Below the pieces are notes generated by a model. The model did not search any database, was not told the origin of the DNA, and worked only from the letters and a program-made list of their open reading frames with translations. From Bradyrhizobium daqingense (GTDB lineage Bacteria > Pseudomonadota > Alphaproteobacteria > Rhizobiales > Xanthobacteraceae), in the NCBI RefSeq assembly GCF_021044685.1, contig NZ_CP088014.1:3086001-3150000 (forward strand): a stretch of DNA of 64,000 nucleotides. The letters are read 5' to 3'. Made by a program: the position numbers and the translations under genes. Shown here in pieces: positions 37,335 to 47,367 of this stretch (positions are counted from its first letter, which is position 1; each line of letters begins with the position of its first letter).

Positions 37335-38645
37335 ATGCGCCTGCGCATGGCTGCCCGTTTGCTGGGTGGGCTCTTGGTCGCGATATCAGCGACGAGCCTG
37401 ACGGTTTCCGCCCAGGCTCAGGAGAAGAAGATCAAGATCGGCGTCGTCTTTGATCTGACCGGGCCTCTCGCCGGCGGCGGCTCCGAGCTCGGCTATATCG
37501 GCGCAAAGATCATCCTCGACCATTTCGCCAAGACCGGCGTCGAAGGCTACAAGGTCGAAGCGGTCTATGCGGATGCGCAGAGCAAGCCCGACATCGCCAT
37601 CAACGAATCCGTCCGCCTGCTCGAGCAGGAGAAGGTCGACATGGTGCTCGGCTTCTTCTCCTCGGCGCAATGCGTGCCGGTGGCCGCTCGCGTCGAGCAG
37701 CTCAAGAAGTTCATGTGGATGACGACCTGCATCTCGTCGGCCGTGTTCAACGACAAAGGCTACAAATACGTGTTCCGCCCGCAGGCCAGCGGCGACCAAT
37801 TCGGCATGATGACGGTGGATTTCATCGCGCAGAATGCCAAGGAGAAGCTCGGCAAGGAACCGAAGGACCTGCGCGTCGCCATCATCCACGAGGACGGCGC
37901 CTATGGCGTCGACGTCTCCAAGGGCAACGAGGCCGGGGCGAAGAAGGCTGGCTTCAACGTCGTGCTGAAGGAGGGCTATTCCGCCACCGCCCCCGATCTC
38001 TCCGCGCTGGTGACCAAGCTGAAGCGCGCCAAGCCCGACGTGATCTTCCACACCGGCTACAACCCCGACATTACGCTGCTGCTGCGCCAGGCCCGCGAGC
38101 AGGGCCTGAAGTTCGGCGCGCTGATGGGGCATGGCGCCGGCTACGGCGTCTATGAGAAGCTGAAGGAGGGCATGGGCGCGGACGCGACCTACATCTTCAA
38201 CGCCGATCCGATCTCGATCTGGCTCGCGAACCAGAAGACCATGGATCCGAAGCTCCCGCCCGTCATCAAGATGGTCGGCGACGAGTTCGACAAGATCAGG
38301 CCGGGCGTTGCGATCCGCTCCGCTCATGTCGGCATCGGCGCCTCCAACACCTACGTCTTCATGTCCGACGTTCTACCGCGCGCGATCAAGAAGTATGGCG
38401 GTGTCGACCCGGAGGCGCTGCGCAAGGCGGCGCTCGACACCGACATCCCCGAAGGCGGCACCATGCTCGGATTCGGCGTGAAGTTCTATGGCGAAGGCAC
38501 GGCGATGGCCGGACAGAACGAACGCTCGTTCCCGGTCGTGATCCAGTACATCGACGACAAATCCTCCGTGGTGTGGCCCAAGAGCCAGGCGCAGCGCGAC
38601 GCGGTGCTGCCGCTGCCGAAAGGCACCACCTACAGCAACCAGTAG
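37335..38645 (+). CDS. branched-chain-type ABC solute-binding protein
   Basis: Periplasmic LivJ-type protein, 436 residues; the ATG at 37335 has an ideal GGGAGG upstream. Signal peptide residues 1-33 (ending VSAQAQE). The mature start KIKIGVVFDLTGPLAGGGSE and IIHEDGAYGVDVSKGNEAGA are typical Peripla_BP_6 blocks. It opens a Liv-type operon with all four transporter genes behind it. Despite the family name, ligands range from amino acids to aromatic acids and amides. Confidence 0.92.
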   Translation: MRLRMAARLLGGLLVAISATSLTVSAQAQEKKIKIGVVFDLTGPLAGGGSELGYIGAKIILDHFAKTGVEGYKVEAVYADAQSKPDIAINESVRLLEQEKVDMVLGFFSSAQCVPVAARVEQLKKFMWMTTCISSAVFNDKGYKYVFRPQASGDQFGMMTVDFIAQNAKEKLGKEPKDLRVAIIHEDGAYGVDVSKGNEAGAKKAGFNVVLKEGYSATAPDLSALVTKLKRAKPDVIFHTGYNPDITLLLRQAREQGLKFGALMGHGAGYGVYEKLKEGMGADATYIFNADPISIWLANQKTMDPKLPPVIKMVGDEFDKIRPGVAIRSAHVGIGASNTYVFMSDVLPRAIKKYGGVDPEALRKAALDTDIPEGGTMLGFGVKFYGEGTAMAGQNERSFPVVIQYIDDKSSVVWPKSQAQRDAVLPLPKGTTYSNQ

Positions 38646-38659
38646 CGGCGGGGGCTTCG

Positions 38660-39427
38660 GTGTTGGAAGTCAGCGGACTGGTGAAGCGGTTTGGCGGCTT
38701 CACGGCCGTCAACAACGTCTCGTTCCGGGTCGACCAGGGCGAGATCCTCGGCCTGATCGGACCCAACGGGTCGGGCAAGAGCACGATCTTCAACATGCTC
38801 TCGGGCACGCTGGCACCGAGCTCCGGATCGATCCTGTTCGGCGGGCACGAGATCGCGGGCCTGCCGCCGCACCGGATCATCAATCGCGGTATCGGCCGCA
38901 CCTTCCAGATCCCGCGGCCCTTCCGTCGCCTGACCATCTTCGAAAACGTCGCGCTCGCCGGCTTCTACGGGCAAGGCCGGCACAGCCGCGTCAAGGCCGA
39001 GGAAGCGGCCGAACGGTCGCTGGCGATGGTGGGTCTGCCGACCGACCGCCATGCCAGCGTCGATGGCTTGGGGGCCGCCGGCCTGAAGAAGCTCGAACTT
39101 GCAAAAGCGCTCGCCACCGCGCCGACGCTGCTGCTCGCCGACGAGAGCCTCGGCGGTCTCGACGAGGCCGAGATGGATCAGGCCGCGGACATGCTGCGCA
39201 ACATCCGCGACGAGCTCGGCATCACCATCATCTGGGTCGAGCACATCATGGGCGTGCTGATGCGCGTCGTCGATCGCGTCATGGTGCTCGATCACGGCGA
39301 GAAGATCTCGGAAGGCCTGCCGAGCGCGGTTGCGGGCGATCCGCGCGTCATCGAGGTCTATCTCGGCACCGATGCCGAGACCACGCAGGCCGCGGCCGCC
39401 GAAGCGCGGCGCCGGGCGGGAGGCTAG
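38660..39427 (+). CDS. livG: LivG-type ABC ATPase
   Basis: First ATPase of the Liv system, 255 residues. The start is GTG 38660 (TTG 38663 also possible). Walker A GPNGSGKST is normal. The signature usually reading LSxGxxR is here DGLGAAGLKKLELAKALAT, a clear departure. Walker B TLLLADESLGGLDEAE and H-loop WVEHIMG are present, with Ser where Pro usually follows the catalytic Glu. It is followed after 3 bp by livF. Confidence 0.88.
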   Translation: MLEVSGLVKRFGGFTAVNNVSFRVDQGEILGLIGPNGSGKSTIFNMLSGTLAPSSGSILFGGHEIAGLPPHRIINRGIGRTFQIPRPFRRLTIFENVALAGFYGQGRHSRVKAEEAAERSLAMVGLPTDRHASVDGLGAAGLKKLELAKALATAPTLLLADESLGGLDEAEMDQAADMLRNIRDELGITIIWVEHIMGVLMRVVDRVMVLDHGEKISEGLPSAVAGDPRVIEVYLGTDAETTQAAAAEARRRAGG

Positions 39428-39430
39428 CCG

Positions 39431-40135
<705 letters not shown>

Positions 40136-40141
40136 GGGGGC

Positions 40142-41023
40142 ATGCAGGCATTTGTGGACATCTTCGACATCTATTTGCTGGAGGCCGTGATCAACGGCAT
40201 CCTGCTCGGCGGCGTGCTGGCACTGCTGGCGCTCGGCCTCAACCTGATCTTCGGCGTCATCGACGTGACGTGGATCTGTTACGCCGAGCTCGTGATGATC
40301 GGCATGTACGGCATGTACTTCATGGTGCAGTACTACGGCATCAGTTATTTCGTCGCCGCGCCGCTTACCATCCTGCTGGTCGCCCTGCTCGGTGCGGCCC
40401 TGCATTACTTGGTGATCGCGCCGCTGCTCACTGCGCCGCCGATCAACCAGCTGCTCGCGACCGGCGGCGTGCTGTTCGTGCTGCAGAGCTTCGCCACCGT
40501 CGCCTTCGGCATCGACTTCCGCAATCTCGGCATCCGCCTGCCGGTGCTCGCCTTCGGCGACATGAATTTCAGCTATGCGCGGCTGCTGTCGTTCGTGGCC
40601 GCGCTGGTCGGCATGGTCTGCGTCTATCTCTTCATGACGCGGACGTTCACCGGCACCGCGATCCGCGCCATCTCGCAGGACCGGCAGATCATGGCGCTGA
40701 TGGGCGTCGACACCAGGCGGATCTATCTCATCACCTCCGCGCTCGGCGGCGCGCTGGCCGGGCTCGCCGCGTGCCTCCTGGTGCTGCAATATGACGTGCA
40801 TCCCTTCGTCGGACTCTCCTTCGGGCCGATCACCTTCCTGATCTGCGTGCTCGGCGGCCTCGGCAATTTCATCGGCGGCTTCATCGCCGCCTTCGTCTTC
40901 GCGGAGATCATCTCGCTTGGCGGCCTGTTCTCCGATCTCGAATGGGGCTATGTGCTCGCTTTCGCCTTCTTCATCGTCATGATGTTCATCCGGCCCGCGG
41001 GCCTTTTGGCGAGACGCCGATGA
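40142..41023 (+). CDS. livH: LivH-type ABC permease
   Basis: Permease of 293 residues with eight or more helices. Blocks typical of LivH: VINGILLGGVLALLALGLNL, AISQDRQIMALMGVDTRRIY and ITFLICVLGGLGNFIGGFIA. Its stop overlaps the next start (ATGA), so it is coupled to livM. Confidence 0.94.
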   Translation: MQAFVDIFDIYLLEAVINGILLGGVLALLALGLNLIFGVIDVTWICYAELVMIGMYGMYFMVQYYGISYFVAAPLTILLVALLGAALHYLVIAPLLTAPPINQLLATGGVLFVLQSFATVAFGIDFRNLGIRLPVLAFGDMNFSYARLLSFVAALVGMVCVYLFMTRTFTGTAIRAISQDRQIMALMGVDTRRIYLITSALGGALAGLAACLLVLQYDVHPFVGLSFGPITFLICVLGGLGNFIGGFIAAFVFAEIISLGGLFSDLEWGYVLAFAFFIVMMFIRPAGLLARRR

Positions 41024-42003
41024 TGGGGCAGGGGCGGCTTGCGGCGTGGGGGATCGGATTGGCGGCGCTGGTGGCGCTGCCCTTTGTCTATCGCGATCCC
41101 TATCATCTGCACATTCTGGTGCTGATCCTGATCTGGTCGTTCGCCTACACCTCCTGGTCGATGATGGGGCGGTTCGGCCTCGTCTCGCTGGGGCATGGCG
41201 GCTTCATGGGGATCGGCGCTTATGTCACCGCGCTTCTGTGGAATCATCTCGGCCTGTCGCCCTGGATCGGCATCCCCATCAGCATGGTCGCAGCCGGCGC
41301 GCTGGCGCTGATCGTCGGCTATCCCTGCTTCCGCTTCCGCATCACCGGGCACTATTTCGTGCTGGTGACGCTGGCGCTGTCGGGCATCGTGCTCCAGGTC
41401 ATCACAGCGACGCGCGACTACACCGGCGGCTCGCTCGGCTACACGCCGAACCGTGCGTCAGGCAACGGACTGCTGGCGCTGCAATTCGACGACAAGACGA
41501 CGTGGTACCTGATCGCGCTCGCGATCTGGCTGTTCGGCATCGTGGTTTGGCACTGGGTCGATCGCAGCATGGCGCGCTATGCGCTGGAGGCGATCTCGGA
41601 GGACGAGGACGCCGCCGCTGCGGCCGGCGTCGACGTCACCGCGGAGAAGCTGAAGATCACGCTGCTCAGCGCGGTGATGACGGCGCTCGCCGGCGCAATC
41701 TACTGCCAGTACCAGATGTTCATCACGCCCGACACCGTTAGCGGCATCGCGGTGTCGCTTCAGATGGTGTTCGCGGCGATCGTCGGCGGCCTGTTCGTGT
41801 CGCTCGGCCCGACCATAGGCGCCATCATCACCATTATGCTCGCGGAGACCCTGCGCATCGGCTTTGGCACCAAGGCGGTCGGCTGGGACAACCTCGTCTA
41901 CGGCGTATTGCTCGTGCTCTTCATCATATTCCTTCCCAAGGGCATCCTTGGTAGCGTGCTCGACCGATTAAAGCCGCAACGCAAGGTATCCCCGAACTCA
42001 TGA
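41020..42003 (+). CDS. livM: LivM-type ABC permease
   Basis: Second permease, 327 residues from the ATG at 41020 (a second ATG follows directly). Conserved parts are FGLVSLGHGGFMGIGAYVTA, the EAA-like AISEDEDAAAAAGVDVTAEK, and GLFVSLGPTIGAIITIMLAE. Its stop overlaps the start of the PPK2 gene by 4 bp, which extends the operon beyond transport. Confidence 0.94.
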   Translation: MMGQGRLAAWGIGLAALVALPFVYRDPYHLHILVLILIWSFAYTSWSMMGRFGLVSLGHGGFMGIGAYVTALLWNHLGLSPWIGIPISMVAAGALALIVGYPCFRFRITGHYFVLVTLALSGIVLQVITATRDYTGGSLGYTPNRASGNGLLALQFDDKTTWYLIALAIWLFGIVVWHWVDRSMARYALEAISEDEDAAAAAGVDVTAEKLKITLLSAVMTALAGAIYCQYQMFITPDTVSGIAVSLQMVFAAIVGGLFVSLGPTIGAIITIMLAETLRIGFGTKAVGWDNLVYGVLLVLFIIFLPKGILGSVLDRLKPQRKVSPNS

Positions 42004-42926
42004 GCAAGAAGCCGTCCAAATCGACCGCCGGGCAACTCGACCGCTACATCACCCCGTTCCGTTACGACGGCTCCGGCAAGTTTCACCTGAAGGATCACAA
42101 GACCGACGAGAAGGGCGATCTCGACAAGGAGAGGGCGCAGGAGATCCTCGAGGCCAACAAGAAGCGCCTGGTCGAATTTCAGGAGAAGCTCTATGCCCAG
42201 GACCGCTGGTCGCTGTTGATCGTGCTCCAGGCGATGGACGCTGGCGGCAAGGACTCTGCGATCAAGGCGATTTTCGAGGGCATCAATCCGCAGGGCTGCG
42301 AGGTTCATCCTTTCAAGGCGCCGAGCAGCAAGGAACTTGACCACGATTTCCTCTGGCGCCACGCTGTCGCGCTGCCCCAGCGTGGCCATATCGGCATCTT
42401 CAACCGCTCGCATTATGAGGAATGCCTGGTGACGCGCGTGCATCCGGAGATCCTCGCCAAGCAGAAGCTGCCGCCGAGACTCGTCACCAAGAACATCTGG
42501 AAGGAGCGGTTCGAGGATATTTCCGCCTGGGAGCGCTATCTCTGCCGCAACGGCACCGTGGTGCTGAAATTTTTCCTCAACATCTCCAAGGAAGAGCAGC
42601 GCCAACGCTTCCTCGACCGGCTGGAGGAGCCGGCCAAGCAGTGGAAGTTCTCGATGGACGACATCAAGGAGCGCGCGCTGTGGCCGCGCTACCAGGCCGT
42701 CTATCAGGACATCGTGCGCCACACCGCCACGACTCACGCGCCTTGGTATGTCGTCCCCGCCGACCACAAATGGTTCGCGCGCGTCGTGATCGGCTCGGTG
42801 ATCAATGCCGCGCTGGAAAAGTTGGACCTGCGCTTCCCGCGCGCCGACAAGGCCTCGGCGCAGGAGTTCGACGCGGTGCGCAGGGCGCTGGAGAAGGAAG
42901 GCAAGCCAGGCAGGAAGAGAAGGTGA
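42000..42926 (+). CDS. ppk2: polyphosphate kinase 2
   Basis: PPK2 family enzyme, 308 residues, transferring phosphate between polyphosphate and nucleoside (di/mono)phosphates. The Walker A-type loop is QAMDAGGKDSAIKAIFEGIN. The Walker B-type segment RGHIGIFNRSHYEECLVTRV, lid-region arginines and the SMDDIKERALWPRYQAVYQD block are present. Single-domain length fits class I or III; the class cannot be fixed by eye. Translationally coupled to livM (ATGA) and to the patatin gene (GTGA). Confidence 0.9.
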   Translation: MSKKPSKSTAGQLDRYITPFRYDGSGKFHLKDHKTDEKGDLDKERAQEILEANKKRLVEFQEKLYAQDRWSLLIVLQAMDAGGKDSAIKAIFEGINPQGCEVHPFKAPSSKELDHDFLWRHAVALPQRGHIGIFNRSHYEECLVTRVHPEILAKQKLPPRLVTKNIWKERFEDISAWERYLCRNGTVVLKFFLNISKEEQRQRFLDRLEEPAKQWKFSMDDIKERALWPRYQAVYQDIVRHTATTHAPWYVVPADHKWFARVVIGSVINAALEKLDLRFPRADKASAQEFDAVRRALEKEGKPGRKRR

Positions 42927-43960
42927 CGGAAAGCGGGACCGCAAACCGGAAGAGCGTCAGCTTCGCGCTCCAGGGCGGCGGCGCACACGGCGCCTTCGTT
43001 TGGGGCGTGCTCGATCAGGTGCTCGAGGACGGCCGGCTCGCGATCGAGGCGGTCAGCGCCACCAGCGCCGGCGCGATGAACGCGGTGGCGATGGCCTCCG
43101 GCATGGCGAGGGGAGGCGCGGAGGCGGCGCGGCAGGACCTGCACGCGTTCTGGTACGAAGTGTCGCGCATGGACATGGCGTACGATCTGCTCTCGCCGCT
43201 CAACCAGTGGATCCAGGCCCTGAAGCTGCCGCCGGAGTACCATCCGGTCCATGCCTTCATCCACACGCTGACGCATACCGTGCCGCCGAACATGCTCAAC
43301 CCTTTCCACTTCAATCCACTGCGCGCGCTGTTGCAGCGCGTGGTCGATTTCGACCGGCTCAATTCTTCGCCGGATGCGCCGCAACTGTTTCTCAACGCCA
43401 CCAACGTCCGCACCGGCAAGATCAAGGTGTTCCAGGGCCCGCATCTCACCGCGGAGACCGTGCTGGCCTCGGCCTGCCTGCCGCCCTATTTCCAAGCCGT
43501 CGAGATCGACGGCGAGCATTATTGGGACGGCGGCTATCTCGGCAATCCCGCGATTTTTCCGCTGATCTACCGCAAGGGCAGCCACGACGTCGTCATCGTC
43601 CAGGTCACGGCGATCCGGCGCGACGAGCTGCCGACCAGCGCGGCCGACGTCCTCCATCGTATCAACGAGATCAGCTTCAATTCGTCGCTGATGCGCGAGA
43701 TGCGTGCGATCGCCTTCGCCACCCGGCTGATCGACGACGGCGAACTCGACAGTGCCAAGCACAGCCGCATGTACATGCACTGGATCGGCAACGATCAGCT
43801 GATGTCGCAGCTCGGCACCGCCACGCAATTCCATCCCGAATGGAGCCTGTTGTGCCGCCTGCGCGACGAGGGCCGCGCGGCGGCGCGAAGCTGGCTGGCG
43901 CGCAACTTCGACCTCATCGGTAAGTCCTCGACGGTCGACCTTGCCGACATGTTTCTCTAG
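42923..43960 (+). CDS. patatin-like phospholipase
   Basis: Protein of 345 residues, GTG start at 42923 overlapping the ppk2 stop. The oxyanion loop LQGGGAHGAF (residues 16-25) and nucleophile elbow SATSAGAMNAV with Ser48 are present. The usual GxSxG reads ATSAG, with Ala for the first Gly. The dyad Asp is in WDGGYLGNP. No signal peptide, so a cytoplasmic lipase or esterase acting at the inner membrane is likely. It ends the Liv operon; the RpsA/FabD-type substrate is unknown. Confidence 0.88.
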   Translation: MTESGTANRKSVSFALQGGGAHGAFVWGVLDQVLEDGRLAIEAVSATSAGAMNAVAMASGMARGGAEAARQDLHAFWYEVSRMDMAYDLLSPLNQWIQALKLPPEYHPVHAFIHTLTHTVPPNMLNPFHFNPLRALLQRVVDFDRLNSSPDAPQLFLNATNVRTGKIKVFQGPHLTAETVLASACLPPYFQAVEIDGEHYWDGGYLGNPAIFPLIYRKGSHDVVIVQVTAIRRDELPTSAADVLHRINEISFNSSLMREMRAIAFATRLIDDGELDSAKHSRMYMHWIGNDQLMSQLGTATQFHPEWSLLCRLRDEGRAAARSWLARNFDLIGKSSTVDLADMFL

Positions 43961-43978
43961 GCCGCAGACCAAACTGCG

Positions 43979-44097
43979 AAAACAACCCCATGCACAGTAG
44001 ACGGGCGTAGCGGAATCAATGGCTTGCCGGCGGCGTCACGTGATTGCTGATTTTACGAAACAAAGTTGACGCGTCGGGCAAAACAGGGGCAATGACG
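43979..44097 (-). repeat. dispersed intergenic repeat, copy B
   Basis: Reverse-complement relative of 1263-1370. The 27-base identical block is 43979-44005, the GGAATCAATGGCTT block is 44012-44025, and CGTCGGGCAAAACA is at about 44073-44086. The last two blocks are further apart from each other than in copy A is not established exactly; the intervening sequence differs. Confidence 0.7.
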
Positions 44098-44555
44098 TCG
44101 CCATGGGAACCGGCACATTCAAATGTGATCTTTCACGTCATTGATCCTGCTTGACAGTTTTATGTCGCGGGAGGAGCATCACGGTGGTCGCCAACAAGCG
44201 ACGCGCAACGTCCACCTCATGAGCAAGGGGAGGTCTATGACACCACCTCCGCAAATCCAGCCGCGTTGATTGCGATGGAGCTCGTTCGGACTATCGCATA
44301 GCGGCGCAAACCGCGAACGGCACGCCGGGTCAAGGTTTAGCGGGCTGCATCAGTGAGGCAAAGCCCCTACCTTCCCGGCGCTGTATTTTTGATCATTTCG
44401 ATCATAGCGGATCGCCCCTGACGGGGCCAGTCACACGCGTCTTTCGTGACGTCTCTGCTTGCTCCTCCTCCGCGTGATCATTCCGGACCAACGCTAGCAA
44501 AGGCGGAGGCAATTGCGGATGACCCGTGCACGCGAGGCATGGTGGTCTCCACAAC

Positions 44556-44589
44556 GTCATGGCGGGCCTGTCCCGGCCATCCACGCCTT
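44556..44589 (+). repeat. partial CATGGC-type palindrome
   Basis: TCATGGCGGGCCTGTCCCGG followed by CCATCCACGCCTT closely matches the left half of the repeat at 17036-17064, with a few substitutions. The facing right half is degenerate (a TGACGGATCACG end near 44621-44632). Confidence 0.5.
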
Positions 44590-44826
44590 GTCGCGCTGCA
44601 CGAGCCGCGAGCTTGCGGAATGACGGATCACGTTGGCTGGCGTTTGAGCGCGCCAGCCACGGTTCCCCGATCCTGCATTGCGGCAAATGCCAAGAGAAAG
44701 TCGCCGCGAAGGCCAACTTCCGACACAGGCTCGGGGCGAATAGCGCCAATCCGACATGACGCATGTGCTTCTGCGGTGACGGCCACGACACCGCGGGCGC
44801 ATTCATTTTTTTTCCAGGGAATCCGC

Positions 44827-47160
44827 GTGTCGCATAAGCTTGTCCCGGCGCTCCTCGCCGCTCTCTTCCTCGCGATCTCATCGCTCTCCGGCGTCCGCGC
44901 CGAGACGCCGGCTGCGAGCAGCGCGGCTGCGCTGTCGCCTGACGAGGCCAGGCGAGCGCTCGACACGCTCCAGGACGACAAGAAACGCGCACAGATGATC
45001 GATACGCTGCGGGCGATCGCGAATGCATCGGGTCAGCAGCAGCCGGCGGCAACCGCGCCGGGGCAGAAATCGCCCATTCCGCTGGCGGCCGACGGCCTCG
45101 GCGCGCAACTCCTGCTCACGGTCTCGGAGGAAATCCAGGAGATATCGGGCGAGATCGCCAGCATGGCCCGGACGCTCACGCATTTTCCGGCGTTTTATTA
45201 CTGGTTCCTGCGCACCGCGAACGATCCTGCCGCCTACAATCTCCTGATCGAGATCGCCTGGAAGCTGGCGCTGGTGCTCGGTTGCGCCCTTGCGGCCGAA
45301 TGGGTGATCTTCCGCCTGATCCGCCGTCCGGTCGCATTCCTGGAAGGACGCGTGCCGCAGACGGCGCGCCTGCCGGCACAGGTGCTGCCCACAATTGACC
45401 CACCGTCATCGGTGGCGGACGTCACTCCGGGCCCCGAGCTGAACAAGCGCCGTCACAGCCTTGCGCGCGTCTGGCAGGTCTTGTCGCGGCTGCCCTTCGT
45501 GCTGGGACGCTTCGTGCTCGAGCTGCTGCCGGTGGTTGTCTTCGTCGGCGTCGCCACCGCGCTCCTCGGCACGGAGATCGGCCAGCCCACCACCGTTCGC
45601 CTCGTGATCCTCGCGGTCGTCAACGCCTATGCGTTCTCGCGCGGCCTGATCTGCGCGGTCCGGGGGCTGGCGGGACCGTTCGGCGTGTTTCCTGTCAGGG
45701 CCGAGACCGCCGCCTATGTCGAGATCTGGGCGCGCCGCATCGTCGGCGTCGGCGTCTCCGGCATCGCCTTTGCCAATGTGGCCTTGCTGCTCGGCTTGCA
45801 CCGCGCCGGCTATGCCGCGTTGCTGCGCATGGTGATGCTGGTCGTGCATCTCTTCGTCGTCGTTATCATCCTGCAATGCCGCCGCCAGGTCGCGGAAGCG
45901 ATCCGCGCACCGGCCGAGCGGCAGGGGATCGCGGCCCGCCTGCGCAATCGCATCGCCGGCGGCTGGCACTATCCGGCCATTGCACTCGATCTCGCGCTGT
46001 GGGCCGTGTGGGCGCTCAACATCCGAAACGGCTACTCCCTGCTCTTGCAGTATTTCGTCGGCACGGCCGTGGTAGCGTTGATCACGCGCGTCGCCATCAT
46101 GCTGACGCTGAGCCTGATCGACCGCGGCTTCCGCATCAAGCCGGAGATCCTCCAGCGCTTTCCCGGCCTCGAGATCCGGGCCAACCGCTATCTGCCGCTG
46201 CTGCGCAAGATCGTATCGGGCGTGATCGCCTTCATCGGCTTCGTGGCCGTGCTCGAAGTCTGGGGCGTGGACGCGATCGTCTGGTTCTATGGCGGTCAGA
46301 TCGGCAGCCGGCTGATCTCGGCCGTAGTGACGATCGGCCTCGCCGTGGCCATCGCAGCCGCGATCTGGGAGGCCAGCAACGCACTGCTGGACCGCCAGAT
46401 CAATACGCTGTCGCGGGACGGCCACTATGCCCGCGCCGCGCGCCTGCGCACGTTCCAGCCGATGCTGCGCACCGCGCTGCTCTGCGTGATCGCCGCCGTG
46501 GTCGGCCTCACCGCGCTGAGCGAGATCGGCGTCAATGTCGCGCCGCTGCTCGCGGGCGCCGGCATTGTCGGCATCGCCATCGGCTTCGGATCGCAGAAGC
46601 TGGTGCAGGATCTCATCACCGGCCTGTTCCTGCTGCTCGAGAACACGGTGCAGGTCGGCGACAATGTCAGCGTCTCGGGATTGTCGGGCGTGGTGGAGAA
46701 CGTCTCGATCCGCACCATCCGCCTGCGCGCCGGCGACGGCGCCGTGCACATCGTGCCGTTCAGCGCGGTCACCACCATCACCAACGCCAGCCGCGGAGCC
46801 GGCAATGCCTCGGTCAGCGTCAACGTCGCCTACAAGGAAGACACCGATCGCGCCGGCCAGATCCTCAAGGACATTGTCGACGAGATGCGCAGCGAGCCGG
46901 ATTTCCGCGCGTTGATTCGCGGCGATCTCGAGCTCTGGGGCGTCGACAAGGTCGATGGCGCGATGGTGTCGATCGTCGGCCAGATCCGCTGCACCGAGGC
47001 CGGCCGCTGGCCGGTCCAGCGCGAATTCAACCGCCGCATGAAGCAACGCTTCCAGCAGAACGGGATCCAGGTCGCATCCGCGACGCAGACGATCCTGATG
47101 CATGTCGTGCCACCGTCCGACAGCGCCGCCAATCTGACGCCGCGGCGGGCGGCCGGATAG
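44827..47160 (+). CDS. large MscS-family mechanosensitive channel
   Basis: Protein of 777 residues; I use GTG 44827 (CAGGGA upstream) because a signal peptide follows (VPALLAALFLAISSL, cleavage near VRAET). A periplasmic helical region, then about ten membrane segments, lead to the MscS core at roughly 555-760. The pore helix is AGAGIVGIAIGFGSQKLVQD, with Gly/Ala packing, and the beta domain is FLLLENTVQVGDNVSVSGLS. Its length resembles YbiO/MscM-type channels. It probably releases osmolytes during hypo-osmotic shock. Confidence 0.9.
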   Translation: MSHKLVPALLAALFLAISSLSGVRAETPAASSAAALSPDEARRALDTLQDDKKRAQMIDTLRAIANASGQQQPAATAPGQKSPIPLAADGLGAQLLLTVSEEIQEISGEIASMARTLTHFPAFYYWFLRTANDPAAYNLLIEIAWKLALVLGCALAAEWVIFRLIRRPVAFLEGRVPQTARLPAQVLPTIDPPSSVADVTPGPELNKRRHSLARVWQVLSRLPFVLGRFVLELLPVVVFVGVATALLGTEIGQPTTVRLVILAVVNAYAFSRGLICAVRGLAGPFGVFPVRAETAAYVEIWARRIVGVGVSGIAFANVALLLGLHRAGYAALLRMVMLVVHLFVVVIILQCRRQVAEAIRAPAERQGIAARLRNRIAGGWHYPAIALDLALWAVWALNIRNGYSLLLQYFVGTAVVALITRVAIMLTLSLIDRGFRIKPEILQRFPGLEIRANRYLPLLRKIVSGVIAFIGFVAVLEVWGVDAIVWFYGGQIGSRLISAVVTIGLAVAIAAAIWEASNALLDRQINTLSRDGHYARAARLRTFQPMLRTALLCVIAAVVGLTALSEIGVNVAPLLAGAGIVGIAIGFGSQKLVQDLITGLFLLLENTVQVGDNVSVSGLSGVVENVSIRTIRLRAGDGAVHIVPFSAVTTITNASRGAGNASVSVNVAYKEDTDRAGQILKDIVDEMRSEPDFRALIRGDLELWGVDKVDGAMVSIVGQIRCTEAGRWPVQREFNRRMKQRFQQNGIQVASATQTILMHVVPPSDSAANLTPRRAAG

Positions 47161-47367
47161 CGGCTCGCCACGCCCGCCCCGGAATGTCGAGGGGAGAGAA
47201 AGGCTCGCTCTCAGCTTTGCCGCGCTGACCGCTTGACCGACGGTGTCCCCACACAGTCTCGCTGCGGTGCGAGATCACAATCGATGCACGAGTCCCAACG
47301 TCCTTGATCTCTGGGGAGCGCTGGCCGACAATGCCTGCGGTTCAATAAGAGACTTTTGGGGGAATTC

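Larger units (their letters stand above)
43961..44826. other. long intergenic region before the MscS gene
   Basis: 866 bases without a convincing gene. It holds repeat copy B (43979-44097), a fragment of the CATGGC-type palindrome (44556-44589), and a stem near 44410 (GCCCCTGACGGGGC). An open frame continues upstream from the MscS gene to 44446 but its content is repeat-like and lacks protein character. The dyad TGATCATTTCGATCA near 44392 may be a regulatory site. Confidence 0.55.

Noticed and set aside
44392..44406. TGATCATTTCGATCA as a second FNR/FixK box
   Set aside because: The spacing between half-sites is 5, not 4, and the outer T/A bases do not match, so only a generic dyad was noted.
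44446..44826. N-terminal extension of the MscS protein by 127 residues
   Set aside because: The extension covers repeat-like DNA and would hide the signal peptide that begins at GTG 44827.
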